Below the pieces are notes generated by a model, which saw only the letters and a list, made by a program, of their open reading frames with translations, did not search any database and was not told the origin of the DNA. From positions 1 to 61,618 of the forward strand of contig CASDRU010000012.1 of NCBI GenBank assembly GCA_949283305.1: a stretch of DNA of 61,618 bases. Direction: 5' to 3'. The position numbers were made by a program, and so were the translations under genes. Origin of the DNA: an uncultured Spirochaetales bacterium. Its GTDB lineage: Bacteria; Spirochaetota; Spirochaetia; Sphaerochaetales; Sphaerochaetaceae. Positions within the stretch are counted from its first letter, which is position 1, and every line of letters begins with the position of its first letter. Below, in pieces: positions 42,218-49,964 of this stretch.

Positions 42218-43363
42218 TTATTTTCTCATCGTCGGGAAAATGAATGGGTTTGGAAGGAGATCTTTAAAGAGATACACCTCTTTGTTTCCCTCGGTATCAG
42301 AAAGGATTACACGTGTATCGCTTTTTGAGAACTCTGCAAGGACCTGAAGGCAGATGGCGCATGGAGGAGCTGGAGGATTATCTGAAGAGACCACAATGAG
42401 GGTGTCTATTCCAAGCTTCCCTTCCTCTGCAAGTGCTGTCGTCACTGCATTGCGCTCAGCACATATTGCAGCCCCATATGATGAGTTCTCGACATTGCAG
42501 CCTGAGTATATCCTTCCGCTTGCCGCACTGATCAGCGCTGCTCCGACTTTATAGCCTGAGTAAGGCGCATATGCATTCTCCCTAGCCTTCTTTGCCTTCT
42601 CAAATGCCATCTTGTCCAGAACACTCTGGCTGTAGTTGCGCTCCAGGGGCTTGATATAATTAACCCCATACAGCACCTCTTCGGCATCTGATGAAAAAAG
42701 AAAGCTTTCAAGCTCTTCTGCTGTGGAAAAATCAGGGATGTCCGCAAGATTGTTTATAATTGCATCAGCACCCTCATACTCCGCATCCTTTTTCCCTATT
42801 GTGGTTGTAAGCGATACTGTCCTGATTCCTGCACTCTTAGCAGCCCTTATTCCCCCGCGTGCATCCTCGAATACAACTGCATTCTCACATGATTCTGCAC
42901 ATTTGATGAGAGCAAGAAGATAGATATCAGAATAAGGCTTGTTTCTCTTTATGTCCTCTTCTGTGATGACTGCATCGAAAAAGGACGGCTCAAACCCTAT
43001 GTTCCTCAGATTCTCCTCCACTTTCCACTTTTTTGCAGAACTGGCTATTGCTATCTTCAAGCCTGCTCTCTTTACTCTTTCTATAAAGGAAAAGGCTCCA
43101 TCCAGAGCAAGAGTCTTCTTCTTGATTTCCTTTTTGTACTGACTTTTGAAGAATGAAGATGCCTGGCTCATGTCAAATGAGATACCATTGTCCTTTGCAG
43201 GACCGGAGAAGAAATCATATTCACCTGTTCCAAGATGAGGAAGGAAATCCTTTTTCTCAAGGCTTCTTCCCATCTTCTGGAAAAACTTTATACCAATGGA
43301 AATAGAAAGGTCCTCACTGTCGATAAGTACCCCGTCCATGTCAAAAACAACAAGATTTATCAT
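42218..43363 (-). CDS. HAD phosphatase - cytidine deaminase fusion
   Basis: 381 residues in two domains. Residues 1-215 are a HAD phosphatase of the beta-phosphoglucomutase-like group (VVFDMDGVLIDSED; IAIASSAKKWKVEENL; VVFEDARGGIRAAKSAGIR). Residues about 250-381 are a complete cytidine deaminase: YAPYSGYKVGAAL, the zinc and catalytic motif CAERNA (Cys301, Glu303) and PPCAICLQ (Cys335, Cys338). It may dephosphorylate a pyrimidine nucleotide and then deaminate the nucleoside. It is followed upstream in the operon, after 1 nt, by a dihydropyrimidinase, so pyrimidine salvage or breakdown is likely. Confidence 0.88.
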   Translation of the reverse strand: MINLVVFDMDGVLIDSEDLSISIGIKFFQKMGRSLEKKDFLPHLGTGEYDFFSGPAKDNGISFDMSQASSFFKSQYKKEIKKKTLALDGAFSFIERVKRAGLKIAIASSAKKWKVEENLRNIGFEPSFFDAVITEEDIKRNKPYSDIYLLALIKCAESCENAVVFEDARGGIRAAKSAGIRTVSLTTTIGKKDAEYEGADAIINNLADIPDFSTAEELESFLFSSDAEEVLYGVNYIKPLERNYSQSVLDKMAFEKAKKARENAYAPYSGYKVGAALISAASGRIYSGCNVENSSYGAAICAERNAVTTALAEEGKLGIDTLIVVSSDNPPAPPCAICLQVLAEFSKSDTRVILSDTEGNKEVYLFKDLLPNPFIFPTMRK

Positions 43364-43364
43364 A

Positions 43365-44714
43365 TCAAACTTCCTTTATGAATCTGCCGCTGCCTTTATT
43401 TATGAATGATTTGCCAGAGCAGTAGAGAATATCAGATCTTCTCATCGTAAGATGAACCTTGCCAGAGACCTCAAAACCCTCATATGCACTGTATCCGCTT
43501 GCAGAGTGAACACTGCTCCCTTTTATGACACTGTGTTCATCTGGAGAAAAAAGCACAAGGTCCGCATCCATGTTCTCATCTATCCTGCCCTTCTGGCAGT
43601 CAATGCCGAAGATATGTGCCGGATTGGATGAAATGAGTGCAATATAATCCTCAACGGATCTGCCGTTCTTCTTGAAGAATGTGTTCAAGAGCACAAGCAT
43701 CTCCTCTGTTCCAGGAATTCCCGGATAGATTGTCCTTGTGTCACTGCTGGAAAGCTTCTGCTCTCTGGTAAATGCACAGTGATCTGTTGCAACAACATCG
43801 ATTTCCCCGGATAAAAGTGCCTCCTGAAGAGCCCTGTTGTCCTCTTCTGTTCTCAGCGGGGGTGTCATGACAAATAAAGATCCGTCATCTTTCTCAAGAA
43901 GGCTTCTGTTGAGGAAAAGATAATGCGGTGTTGTCTCTACTATCACGTCAACACCGCGGGCTCTTGCGTTTCTCACGCTCTCAAGCCCTTCCTTGCTTGA
44001 AAGATGAACTATATAGACACTTGATCCTGTTTCTTCTGCAATTGAACACACGTATTCTATGGCTCTCGCCTCTGCCTCAGGCGGCCTCATATCAGGATGA
44101 TCTTTTGGAAGATATGTACCTTTCCATGACTCTGCTATATCAGAGATTGTCTTATCATCCTCTGCGTGCACGCATATCAGGCATCCTCTTTTTTTTGCAG
44201 ATAAGAATATTGCTTTCAGCTCATCTCTTTTTTCAACAAGATAGCCCACATCCTTATATGTGGTGAAGATCTTTATGGCCTTAACGCCTTTTTCCTTCAT
44301 CTCTCCAATTTCATTGTCAATTGTGCTTCTGTAGCTGTATATTCCCTGATGAAGAGCATAGTCAATGGCCATGTCAGCCATTTCTGAAAGACGCGATGAG
44401 AGGGATGAGGAAAGACTTATTTTGTTGTCATCTGCAAAATCGATTACTGTAGTAACTCCTCCGGCACTTGCAAGGCAGCTCCCTTCAACAAAACTGTCGC
44501 AGGTGACAGTGCCCCGGCTCACCAGATGATAATGCGTATGCGCATCAATAAGACCGGGAAGGACATAAAATGAGGATGCATCAATTATCTCTGCATCCTC
44601 AAGCATTATATCATCATCAATTCTCTTTATTTTCTCGCCTTCTATGAGAATATCCTTTTTCTGAATCCGGCCGTCTCTTACAATCCTGCCGCCTTTAATA
44701 ATTATTCTCTTCAT
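43365..44714 (-). CDS. Dihydropyrimidinase / D-hydantoinase-like amidohydrolase
   Basis: 449 residues of the cyclic amidohydrolase family. Metal and catalytic residues: DAHTHYHL, the carbamylated lysine region KAIKIFTTYKD, HAEDD, the histidine in VYIVHLSSKEG and the aspartate in VATDHCAF. It opens rings such as dihydrouracil or hydantoins; dihydroorotase or allantoinase activity is less likely given KIFTTYKD, but the substrate is not proven. It is the first gene of a two-gene operon with the HAD-cytidine deaminase fusion. It begins 6 nt after a -10 box. Confidence 0.85.
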   Translation of the reverse strand: MKRIIIKGGRIVRDGRIQKKDILIEGEKIKRIDDDIMLEDAEIIDASSFYVLPGLIDAHTHYHLVSRGTVTCDSFVEGSCLASAGGVTTVIDFADDNKISLSSSLSSRLSEMADMAIDYALHQGIYSYRSTIDNEIGEMKEKGVKAIKIFTTYKDVGYLVEKRDELKAIFLSAKKRGCLICVHAEDDKTISDIAESWKGTYLPKDHPDMRPPEAEARAIEYVCSIAEETGSSVYIVHLSSKEGLESVRNARARGVDVIVETTPHYLFLNRSLLEKDDGSLFVMTPPLRTEEDNRALQEALLSGEIDVVATDHCAFTREQKLSSSDTRTIYPGIPGTEEMLVLLNTFFKKNGRSVEDYIALISSNPAHIFGIDCQKGRIDENMDADLVLFSPDEHSVIKGSSVHSASGYSAYEGFEVSGKVHLTMRRSDILYCSGKSFINKGSGRFIKEV

Positions 44715-44720
44715 AGCCTA

Positions 44721-44749
44721 ATGATAAAGCCAAGAGAAGACGAGAGCAA
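44721..44749 (-). promoter_or_regulatory. Dihydropyrimidinase promoter, -10 placed 6 nt before the ATG
   Basis: On the minus strand, TTGCTC (44744-44749), 17 nt, TATCAT (44721-44726), then 6 nt to the ATG at 44714. The message would be leaderless. Confidence 0.65.
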
Positions 44750-44755
44750 GAAATA

Positions 44756-46270
44756 TTAATTCTCCTCCATAGCAAATTCCTCTTTGAGGAAATCAAGGTC
44801 CAGGGACGGATATAAGAGATTGTCTTTTAGCAGCTTCTGCACTCTCTCACGAGCCTCTCCCATGATTTCTTTAGGACATTTTGCCCTGTTCTTGCTCACC
44901 TGACCCGCTTTCTCACCTTTTGTAAGGATTACAGGTTCTGCACTTTTGAGAACGAGTGCGATGACTGCTGCAATCTCTTTCATGTCGTCCTCATCCATTC
45001 CAAGAGTTGTTACAGCAGGTGTTCCGATTCTCAGCCCTGATGTGTACCATGCGCCATTCTTGTCAAAAGGAAGAGCATTCCTGTTGAGTGTGATGCCGCA
45101 CTCCCTTAAAAGGCTTTCTGCCATTCTTCCATTGAGGGAGAACGGGGAGACATCAAGAAGCATCAGGTGATTGTCTGTTCCTCCTGTAAGGACCTCAACT
45201 CCTTCCGCAAGCAAAGCAGATGCAAGAGCTGCTGAATTCCTGACGATTCTTCTTGCATAATCCTTATACTCATCCCTCAAAGCCTCTTCAAAACAGAGTG
45301 CTTTGGCAGCCATAACATGAGGAAGCGGGCCTCCGATTACAAGAGGACAGCCTTTATCCACAGACTCCCTCAGTTCCTCTTTGCAGAGAATAAGGCCTCC
45401 CCTGGGACCTCTTAGAGTCTTATGCGTTGTGCTTGTCACGATATCTGCAAAGGCAACCGGGTTATAATCACCTGTAAAGACCTTGCCAGCAACAAGACCT
45501 GCAAAATGAGCCATATCCACCATGAGCACAGCCCCAGCTTTATGCGCGATTTCAGCCATTCTCCTGAAGTTTATCTTCCTTGGGTATGCAGAGTATCCAG
45601 CAAGAAGTATCAGCGGCTTTATCTCAAGGGCAAGACGCTCGATCTCATCGTAATCAAGCAACTTTGTATCTTTGTCAACTGAATAAGAGTATGCATCGAA
45701 CATCTGCGCGGACACGTTCTGACGATAACCATGAGTAAGGTGTCCTCCTGAATAATAATCAAGACCGAGGATTCTCTGGTTTCCACATGCTTTCCTGATT
45801 TTATCCCAGTCCTCTCTTGAAAGATTTGACGGATTTGAAATGCCCATCTGCTCAAGAAGCGGCACCTCGACTTTCCAGTTCAGAACCGCCCAGTATGCGC
45901 ATAAATTCGCATCAGCACCCGAGTGCGGCTGAACATACGCATACTCTGCATCAAAAAGCTCCATGGCCTTTCTTCTGGCCAGATCCTCTATATCGTCGAC
46001 GTTGTCGCAGCCCGCATAAAAACGGTGATAAGGAAAACCCTCAGCATATTTATCTGTAAGAAGGTTGCCCATTGCGCTCTGAACAGAGATTGAAGAATAG
46101 TTCTCACTTGCAATCAGCTTCAAATTGCTTCTCTGGTCCTCAAGCTCCTTCACAATCTTTGATGCGACAAAAGGGCTTACCCTTTTGACCAGCTCAAGAG
46201 ATGAGACATAGTTTATCATCTCTGCATTTATCTTATCTGTTGATTTAATATATCTTTCTACTGCGCCCAT
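44756..46270 (-). CDS. glyA: Serine hydroxymethyltransferase, long spirochaete form
   Basis: About 504 residues, longer than the usual 415-420. It interconverts serine and glycine with tetrahydrofolate. SENYSSISVQSAMGN, YAEGFPYHRFYAGC, HSGADAN, MVDMAHFAG and the PLP-lysine site VTSTTHKTLRGPRGG are all present. Extra sequence lies before residue 40 and in the mid-domain (DYYSGGHLTHGYRQN). I start at MGAVERY because AAGGAGG lies upstream. A TATTCT box 6 nt before a more upstream ATG (46300) means a leaderless longer form is also possible. The two forms differ by 10 residues. Confidence 0.94.
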   Translation of the reverse strand: MGAVERYIKSTDKINAEMINYVSSLELVKRVSPFVASKIVKELEDQRSNLKLIASENYSSISVQSAMGNLLTDKYAEGFPYHRFYAGCDNVDDIEDLARRKAMELFDAEYAYVQPHSGADANLCAYWAVLNWKVEVPLLEQMGISNPSNLSREDWDKIRKACGNQRILGLDYYSGGHLTHGYRQNVSAQMFDAYSYSVDKDTKLLDYDEIERLALEIKPLILLAGYSAYPRKINFRRMAEIAHKAGAVLMVDMAHFAGLVAGKVFTGDYNPVAFADIVTSTTHKTLRGPRGGLILCKEELRESVDKGCPLVIGGPLPHVMAAKALCFEEALRDEYKDYARRIVRNSAALASALLAEGVEVLTGGTDNHLMLLDVSPFSLNGRMAESLLRECGITLNRNALPFDKNGAWYTSGLRIGTPAVTTLGMDEDDMKEIAAVIALVLKSAEPVILTKGEKAGQVSKNRAKCPKEIMGEARERVQKLLKDNLLYPSLDLDFLKEEFAMEEN

Positions 46271-46303
46271 CATTTTCCTCCTTACAGCATTCTGTACCAT
46301 GTG

Positions 46304-46328
46304 AGAAGAATAAACAAGATTGCAAAGG
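46304..46328. repeat. 25-bp repeat, copy 1 (glyA promoter side)
   Basis: Identical over 25 bp to 47062-47086, with weaker similarity for about 12 bp on either side. On the minus strand it supplies the TATTCT used by glyA. Together with copy 2 it flanks the DUF2442/DUF4160 genes. Confidence 0.85.
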
Positions 46329-46405
46329 GATAAAAATGGGTTTGACAGACATATTATCTGCCTTCAACCTCACATTCATCACAAGAGAAAACAATATTAG
46401 CAATG

Positions 46406-46696
46406 CTACTGTTTCCAGTAAGGATAACTGTTTTCGTACATGGATTCAGGAGAAAGATCCAGCTCTCCATTTTTCCAGGTAACAGCACCATGATCCAGCA
46501 CAGGATGGGAAAAGACTTCCTTATCCTTTAAAGCCTCAAATATTGGATACTTCAGCAATGCCGCTGCATCATAAAGCCTTTTTTCGCCAGAACTGAAAGT
46601 GAGAATCATTGTCATATTTTCCATTGGTTTTACATCGATGATTTTCATCATCTCTTCTGGAGTTCCACCATATACCATTCCATTAGCAAAATACAT
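46406..46696 (-). CDS. DUF2442 domain protein
   Basis: About 96 residues. The pattern IDVKPMENMTMILTFSSGEKRLYDAAALL ... HPVLDHGAVTWKNGELDLSPESMYE is the DUF2442 fold. These are almost always paired with DUF4160 proteins and have been suggested to form toxin-antitoxin-like modules; the biochemistry is not settled. The start at MYFANG is chosen since GGAGG lies 5 nt before it, within the region right after the DUF4160 stop. Confidence 0.82.
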   Translation of the reverse strand: MYFANGMVYGGTPEEMMKIIDVKPMENMTMILTFSSGEKRLYDAAALLKYPIFEALKDKEVFSHPVLDHGAVTWKNGELDLSPESMYENSYPYWKQ

Positions 46697-46708
46697 CTCA
46701 GCCTCCAT

Positions 46709-46936
46709 TTAAACTAAAGGTTTGATCTTTTTGAGTGCCTTCATCTGTACTGCATTATTCCACGCCTCATAGAGTTCCTCTTCATGCAATGTCAGCCAGG
46801 CTGCAACAAGTTTGTATTGCTTTTCAGGCAATACACCTGCAAGGACCTCGCCATCTATCGCTACAGAAGCCTCGTATTCTCCATATTCAACATGAATATG
46901 CGGTTTGTTATGTTTTGTTCCCGCTTCATAGAGCAT
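46709..46936 (-). CDS. DUF4160 domain protein, 5' end apparently frameshifted
   Basis: 75 residues open (KHNKPHIHVEYGEYEASVAIDGEVLAG, then KLVAAWLTLHEEEL), the body of DUF4160. Family members begin about 13 residues earlier with M-P-x-I-S-x-F-Y-G-I. That start is present at 46972-46974 and reads MPEISRF, but then runs out of frame: adding one T to the TTTT run (46954-46957) restores MPEISRFYSIVVKMLYEAG. So either the gene carries a one-base deletion, or the T run varies in the population, or this is a sequencing error. Internal translation from ATG 46936 would lack the first strand. Confidence 0.75.
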   Translation of the reverse strand: MLYEAGTKHNKPHIHVEYGEYEASVAIDGEVLAGVLPEKQYKLVAAWLTLHEEELYEAWNNAVQMKALKKIKPLV

Positions 46937-47061
46937 TTTTACAACAATACTATAAAACGACTTATCTCAGGCATAAAGCTTTCCTCTCTCAGAGAATATC
47001 ATGAAAAGCCATACATTTCCAAAAGAACTTTAACATCAAACTGAGAAAAACCTGTTACATT

Positions 47062-47086
47062 AGAAGAATAAACAAGATTGCAAAGG
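47062..47086. repeat. 25-bp repeat, copy 2
   Basis: Identical to 46304-46328. Here it forms the left part of an 11-bp inverted repeat (47063-47109) in front of the HAD gene. Confidence 0.85.
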
Positions 47087-47109
47087 AAATAAAAATAAGT
47101 TTATTCTTC
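47063..47109. promoter_or_regulatory. Inverted repeat with divergent -10 boxes
   Basis: GAAGAATAAAC (47063-47073) and GTTTATTCTTC (47099-47109), a perfect 11-bp inverted repeat with 25 nt between. Each arm holds a TATTCT reading outward. The right one (47102-47107), with TTGCAA at 47078-47083, lies 7 nt before the HAD start. Symmetry suggests an operator over divergent promoters. Confidence 0.6.
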
Positions 47110-47114
47110 AGTGT

Positions 47115-47795
47115 ATGAAGAACATAGTCCTTGCACTCGATTTTGATGGAACATTGTACCCGATTGAGAAGTTTGACTCTGAGCAGCTTCTTGCACTTGA
47201 GAGCATAAAGTACAAGAAGAGCAATGAGGATGAAATAAAAGTTTTCATAGATCATGATAAAAGAGGCATGCTTCTACCAAGCCAGTTCAATGCGCTTTAT
47301 GAAAGCTTTCTTTCAGGTGTGGATGAAAAATCTGTCTATGATGTAATCAGACATATCTTCACTTACTTTGACAAGAAGAACCTTGACAGCCTGAAGAGAA
47401 TACTAAGTCTTGATTATATTCGTCCGGCAATACTCTCCTGCGGCTCTGATGTACTGATAAATGCATTTTTAGAAGAAGCCGGTCTTGACTATGATTTTCA
47501 TATCCTTGCAAAGGAATTTACAAAAACAGGGGGAAAACTGGACCATCTTGTCTATCATGTCACGCATATTGATGACAAGAAGAGAGAGCTGATACGGCTG
47601 AAAGAGAAATATGATGCACTCAGCGTCGCTGTTGGCGACGGACCCACCGACATGAGCATGCTTGAAGCCTCTGACTACCCGTTTATTATCACATGGGGAA
47701 AGAAAAGAGATAATTTCGGCTTTGAGGAAATAGAGGATTTTGATGAGCTTGAAAAGAGAATCAAGGAGATTGCAGGTACAATCTCCCTTTGTTGA
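47115..47795 (+). CDS. HAD-family phosphatase
   Basis: 226 residues with LALDFDGTLYPIEKF (nucleophile motif), AILSCGSDVLINAFLEE (motif II) and SVAVGDGPTDMSMLEASDYPF (motif IV). The pattern is that of the phosphoserine phosphatase-like branch; substrate unknown. The start is 7 nt from a -10 box with no Shine-Dalgarno. The stop codon lies inside the -35 box of infA, 51 nt upstream of infA. Confidence 0.82.
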   Translation: MKNIVLALDFDGTLYPIEKFDSEQLLALESIKYKKSNEDEIKVFIDHDKRGMLLPSQFNALYESFLSGVDEKSVYDVIRHIFTYFDKKNLDSLKRILSLDYIRPAILSCGSDVLINAFLEEAGLDYDFHILAKEFTKTGGKLDHLVYHVTHIDDKKRELIRLKEKYDALSVAVGDGPTDMSMLEASDYPFIITWGKKRDNFGFEEIEDFDELEKRIKEIAGTISLC

Positions 47796-47821
47796 CAGCC
47801 TTAATCAGAGTCCTCTATAAT
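47792..47821 (+). promoter_or_regulatory. infA promoter (perfect consensus hexamers)
   Basis: TTGACA (47792-47797), 18 nt, TATAAT (47816-47821). It overlaps the stop codon of the HAD gene. The infA leader is short and carries TTAGGAGATTT. Confidence 0.85.
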
Positions 47822-47846
47822 CTCAATCTGTTAGGAGATTTATTTA

Positions 47847-48065
47847 ATGGCAAAAGAAGAAGCTATTGAAGTTGAGGGAGTTGTCAAGGAAGCCCTTCCG
47901 AACACCATGTTCCGCGTTGAGCTCCAGAACAAGCTTATAATCCTTGCCCATCTTTCAGGAAAGATGAGAAAGCATTATATCAGGATTGTTCCGGGAGACA
48001 CAGTGAAGGTTGAGCTTTCACCCTATGATCTGACAAAAGGCAGAATCGTTTACAGAGAGCGCTGA
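47847..48065 (+). CDS. infA: Translation initiation factor IF-1
   Basis: 72 residues, the usual IF-1 length, a single OB-fold: [53 protein letters not shown]. It binds the A site of the 30S subunit during initiation. It has a strong promoter, a good Shine-Dalgarno and its own terminator, so it is an isolated, well-expressed unit rather than part of a ribosomal operon. Confidence 0.97.
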   Translation: MAKEEAIEVEGVVKEALPNTMFRVELQNKLIILAHLSGKMRKHYIRIVPGDTVKVELSPYDLTKGRIVYRER

Positions 48066-48087
48066 TTGATTTTCAGTGCTCTTTTTT
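48057..48087 (+). terminator. infA terminator
   Basis: GAGCGCTGA / TCAGTGCTC (one G-U pair) with a 7-nt loop, followed by TTTTTT. It starts in the last codons of infA and overlaps the 3' end of the convergent Smr gene. Confidence 0.85.
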
Positions 48088-49218
48088 CTTTAAAATAACC
48101 CAGATCACGCCATCGCCGCCAAAGGAATAGGGTGCATTCATTCTCTCGCTGACAAAGGCTGAAGAATCAAGGATCTCCAGGCAGAGATTCTTTAAAACCG
48201 GCTGACCGTCCTGGCTGTGGAGCCCTTTGCCGGTTATTATGCTGATTTTCCTCACCTCACTTTCAAATGACTGGGACAAGAATGAATTTATCTCTTTCTT
48301 TGCCTCCTCGTATCCCATGCCATGAAGATCAAGGGAGCTCATAGGCTTCATCACACGCAGCTGGCTCATTGTAAGGCTCTCTTTCTTTAATTCCAGATCA
48401 CCTTTCTCTTTGAGTATCTCATCAAATGTCTTGACCTTATCCTTCTTCTCCTCATTTTTCAATTTGGGGAATCTGGCCTTTTCTTTCTTCATCTCACTGT
48501 CTTCTGTTTTGTCTGCTTTTTTCTTTTCACCATAATAAGATGAGAGAATTTCAGAAAAGTCCTTCTCGGGTTTGTAAGGAGCACTCACTTTCTTCTGTTC
48601 TGTCTTTTCAGAAGCCTTCACTTCATCATTGCAATTCTTTTCTTCCCTTATCCTCACAAAAGAGTCATTGCTTCCATAAATGGACCAGGATGCATTAGAG
48701 CTTCTCTTCTCATCATCCTGCTCTTTTTTGAAGAAAGAAACAGGCTCAACAGAATTTCTGATGACCTCTTCCTCTTTTTCCTCAATTCCGGCTTTCTTTT
48801 CTTCAGCAGTATTTACTCTTTTCCTTCCTTCAAATTCATCAAGGATATCAGAAAAGGAGCGCTCTGCTTTGTACTCGCTCTTTTTTCCATCCCCGCTCTT
48901 CTTTTCTTTCTTACCCCTGTTCTCCCATTTATCGAGAATTGAGGCAAAATCCTCACGATCAGATGTTTGCTGTGTGCTTTTTTTCATGGAATACGGATTG
49001 CCCGTACGTTCAAATGATTCAAGGATATCCCTAAAAGAGAGAGAAGGATTATAGCCCTGGACTATATCTGATGGCTTTGCAGGGCTTTCCTTCCTCACTT
49101 CTTTCCTTTTTTTATCCTCATCCGTCTTTTCTTTAAGGACAATCGATGAGAACGGGGAAATGACCTTCTCTTCTTTCTTTATGCCTTGAGCGCTCTGTTT
49201 TTTTCTACGATTTCTCAT
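48073..49218 (-). CDS. Smr-domain protein with repeated motif in a disordered arm
   Basis: 381 residues. The last 90 form a Smr (MutS2-type) domain: MSSLDLHGMGYEEAKKEINSF and ISIITGKGLHSQDG, the LDxHG and TGxGxHS motifs of an RNA or DNA nuclease. The first 280 are charged and low-complexity, but contain five copies of a short motif, F-x-x-I-L-x-x-aromatic or charged: SFRDILESFE, DFASILDKWE, SFSDILDEFE, DFSEILSSYY and TFDEILKEKG. These are likely binding sites for a partner. Its start overlaps the CBS-ACT gene by 14 nt. Confidence 0.85.
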   Translation of the reverse strand: MRNRRKKQSAQGIKKEEKVISPFSSIVLKEKTDEDKKRKEVRKESPAKPSDIVQGYNPSLSFRDILESFERTGNPYSMKKSTQQTSDREDFASILDKWENRGKKEKKSGDGKKSEYKAERSFSDILDEFEGRKRVNTAEEKKAGIEEKEEEVIRNSVEPVSFFKKEQDDEKRSSNASWSIYGSNDSFVRIREEKNCNDEVKASEKTEQKKVSAPYKPEKDFSEILSSYYGEKKKADKTEDSEMKKEKARFPKLKNEEKKDKVKTFDEILKEKGDLELKKESLTMSQLRVMKPMSSLDLHGMGYEEAKKEINSFLSQSFESEVRKISIITGKGLHSQDGQPVLKNLCLEILDSSAFVSERMNAPYSFGGDGVIWVILKKKEH

Positions 49219-49870
49219 TGCTTCGTTCTCCTAGGTCAACAAAGTCAGCGACAAAAGGAGACAACAGCTTTACAAGAAACGCCTCATCTGCTCCTTCAAC
49301 CTTAAGAGAACAGATTACTTTGCTCGGATCCGGATCCAGATAAGTGCAGAATGCGATGATTGATATATTATTGTCCGAAAGGACTTTGGATATATTGGCA
49401 ATCGTGCCTATTTTATCAACGACTGTAAAGCTTATTCTTGTGCCATAATGCCTTGCCCCTGAGAGCTCCATGAGGATCTTGAACATATCGCTCTTGCTCA
49501 CAAGGCCCACCAGGCGCCCGTCCTCGTCTGTCACAGGCAGAAATGAAAGGTCCATCGTGACCATTATCCTGCTGACTTCTTCTATGCTTGTATCCGGACG
49601 GCAGGAAACGACATCCCTGCTCATTATCCTGTCTATGGTCATTGTGCTGACTTCAAAAGCCTGCTCCAGAAGTGATATCTTCCTCTCATTTGTCTCACAG
49701 TGAGCCCTGAGTATGTCCTTTTCTGTAATGACTCCAACCAGCTCTCCGCGGCTTGAGAGGACCGGAAGCTTATCAACATTCTCCGCCTTCATCAGTCTGA
49801 GAGCCTCTACACAGGTATAATCTGAGCGGGCAACAACCGGTTTCTTTGTCATTCGTCTGCTGATAAACAT
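49205..49870 (-). CDS. CBS-pair and ACT domain protein
   Basis: 221 residues. Two CBS motifs (VDKLPVLSSRGELVGVITEKDIL and LSFLPVTDEDGRLVGLVSKSDMF) are followed by an ACT domain (ISFTVVDKIGTIANISKVLSDNNISI). CBS pairs bind adenine nucleotides and ACT domains bind amino acids, so this is a small-molecule sensor, similar in layout to AcuB-type proteins. Its target is unknown. It is translationally coupled to the Smr protein gene, and GGAGGAG precedes the ATG. Confidence 0.85.
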   Translation of the reverse strand: MFISRRMTKKPVVARSDYTCVEALRLMKAENVDKLPVLSSRGELVGVITEKDILRAHCETNERKISLLEQAFEVSTMTIDRIMSRDVVSCRPDTSIEEVSRIMVTMDLSFLPVTDEDGRLVGLVSKSDMFKILMELSGARHYGTRISFTVVDKIGTIANISKVLSDNNISIIAFCTYLDPDPSKVICSLKVEGADEAFLVKLLSPFVADFVDLGERSNEKS

Positions 49871-49964
49871 AACTCCTCCTGGCAGGTTTATAATTCTAGA
49901 TGTTTTTAAGTCAAATTACAATTATGCCTTAACAGGCACATGAGAAAAATATAATATCAGAGCT

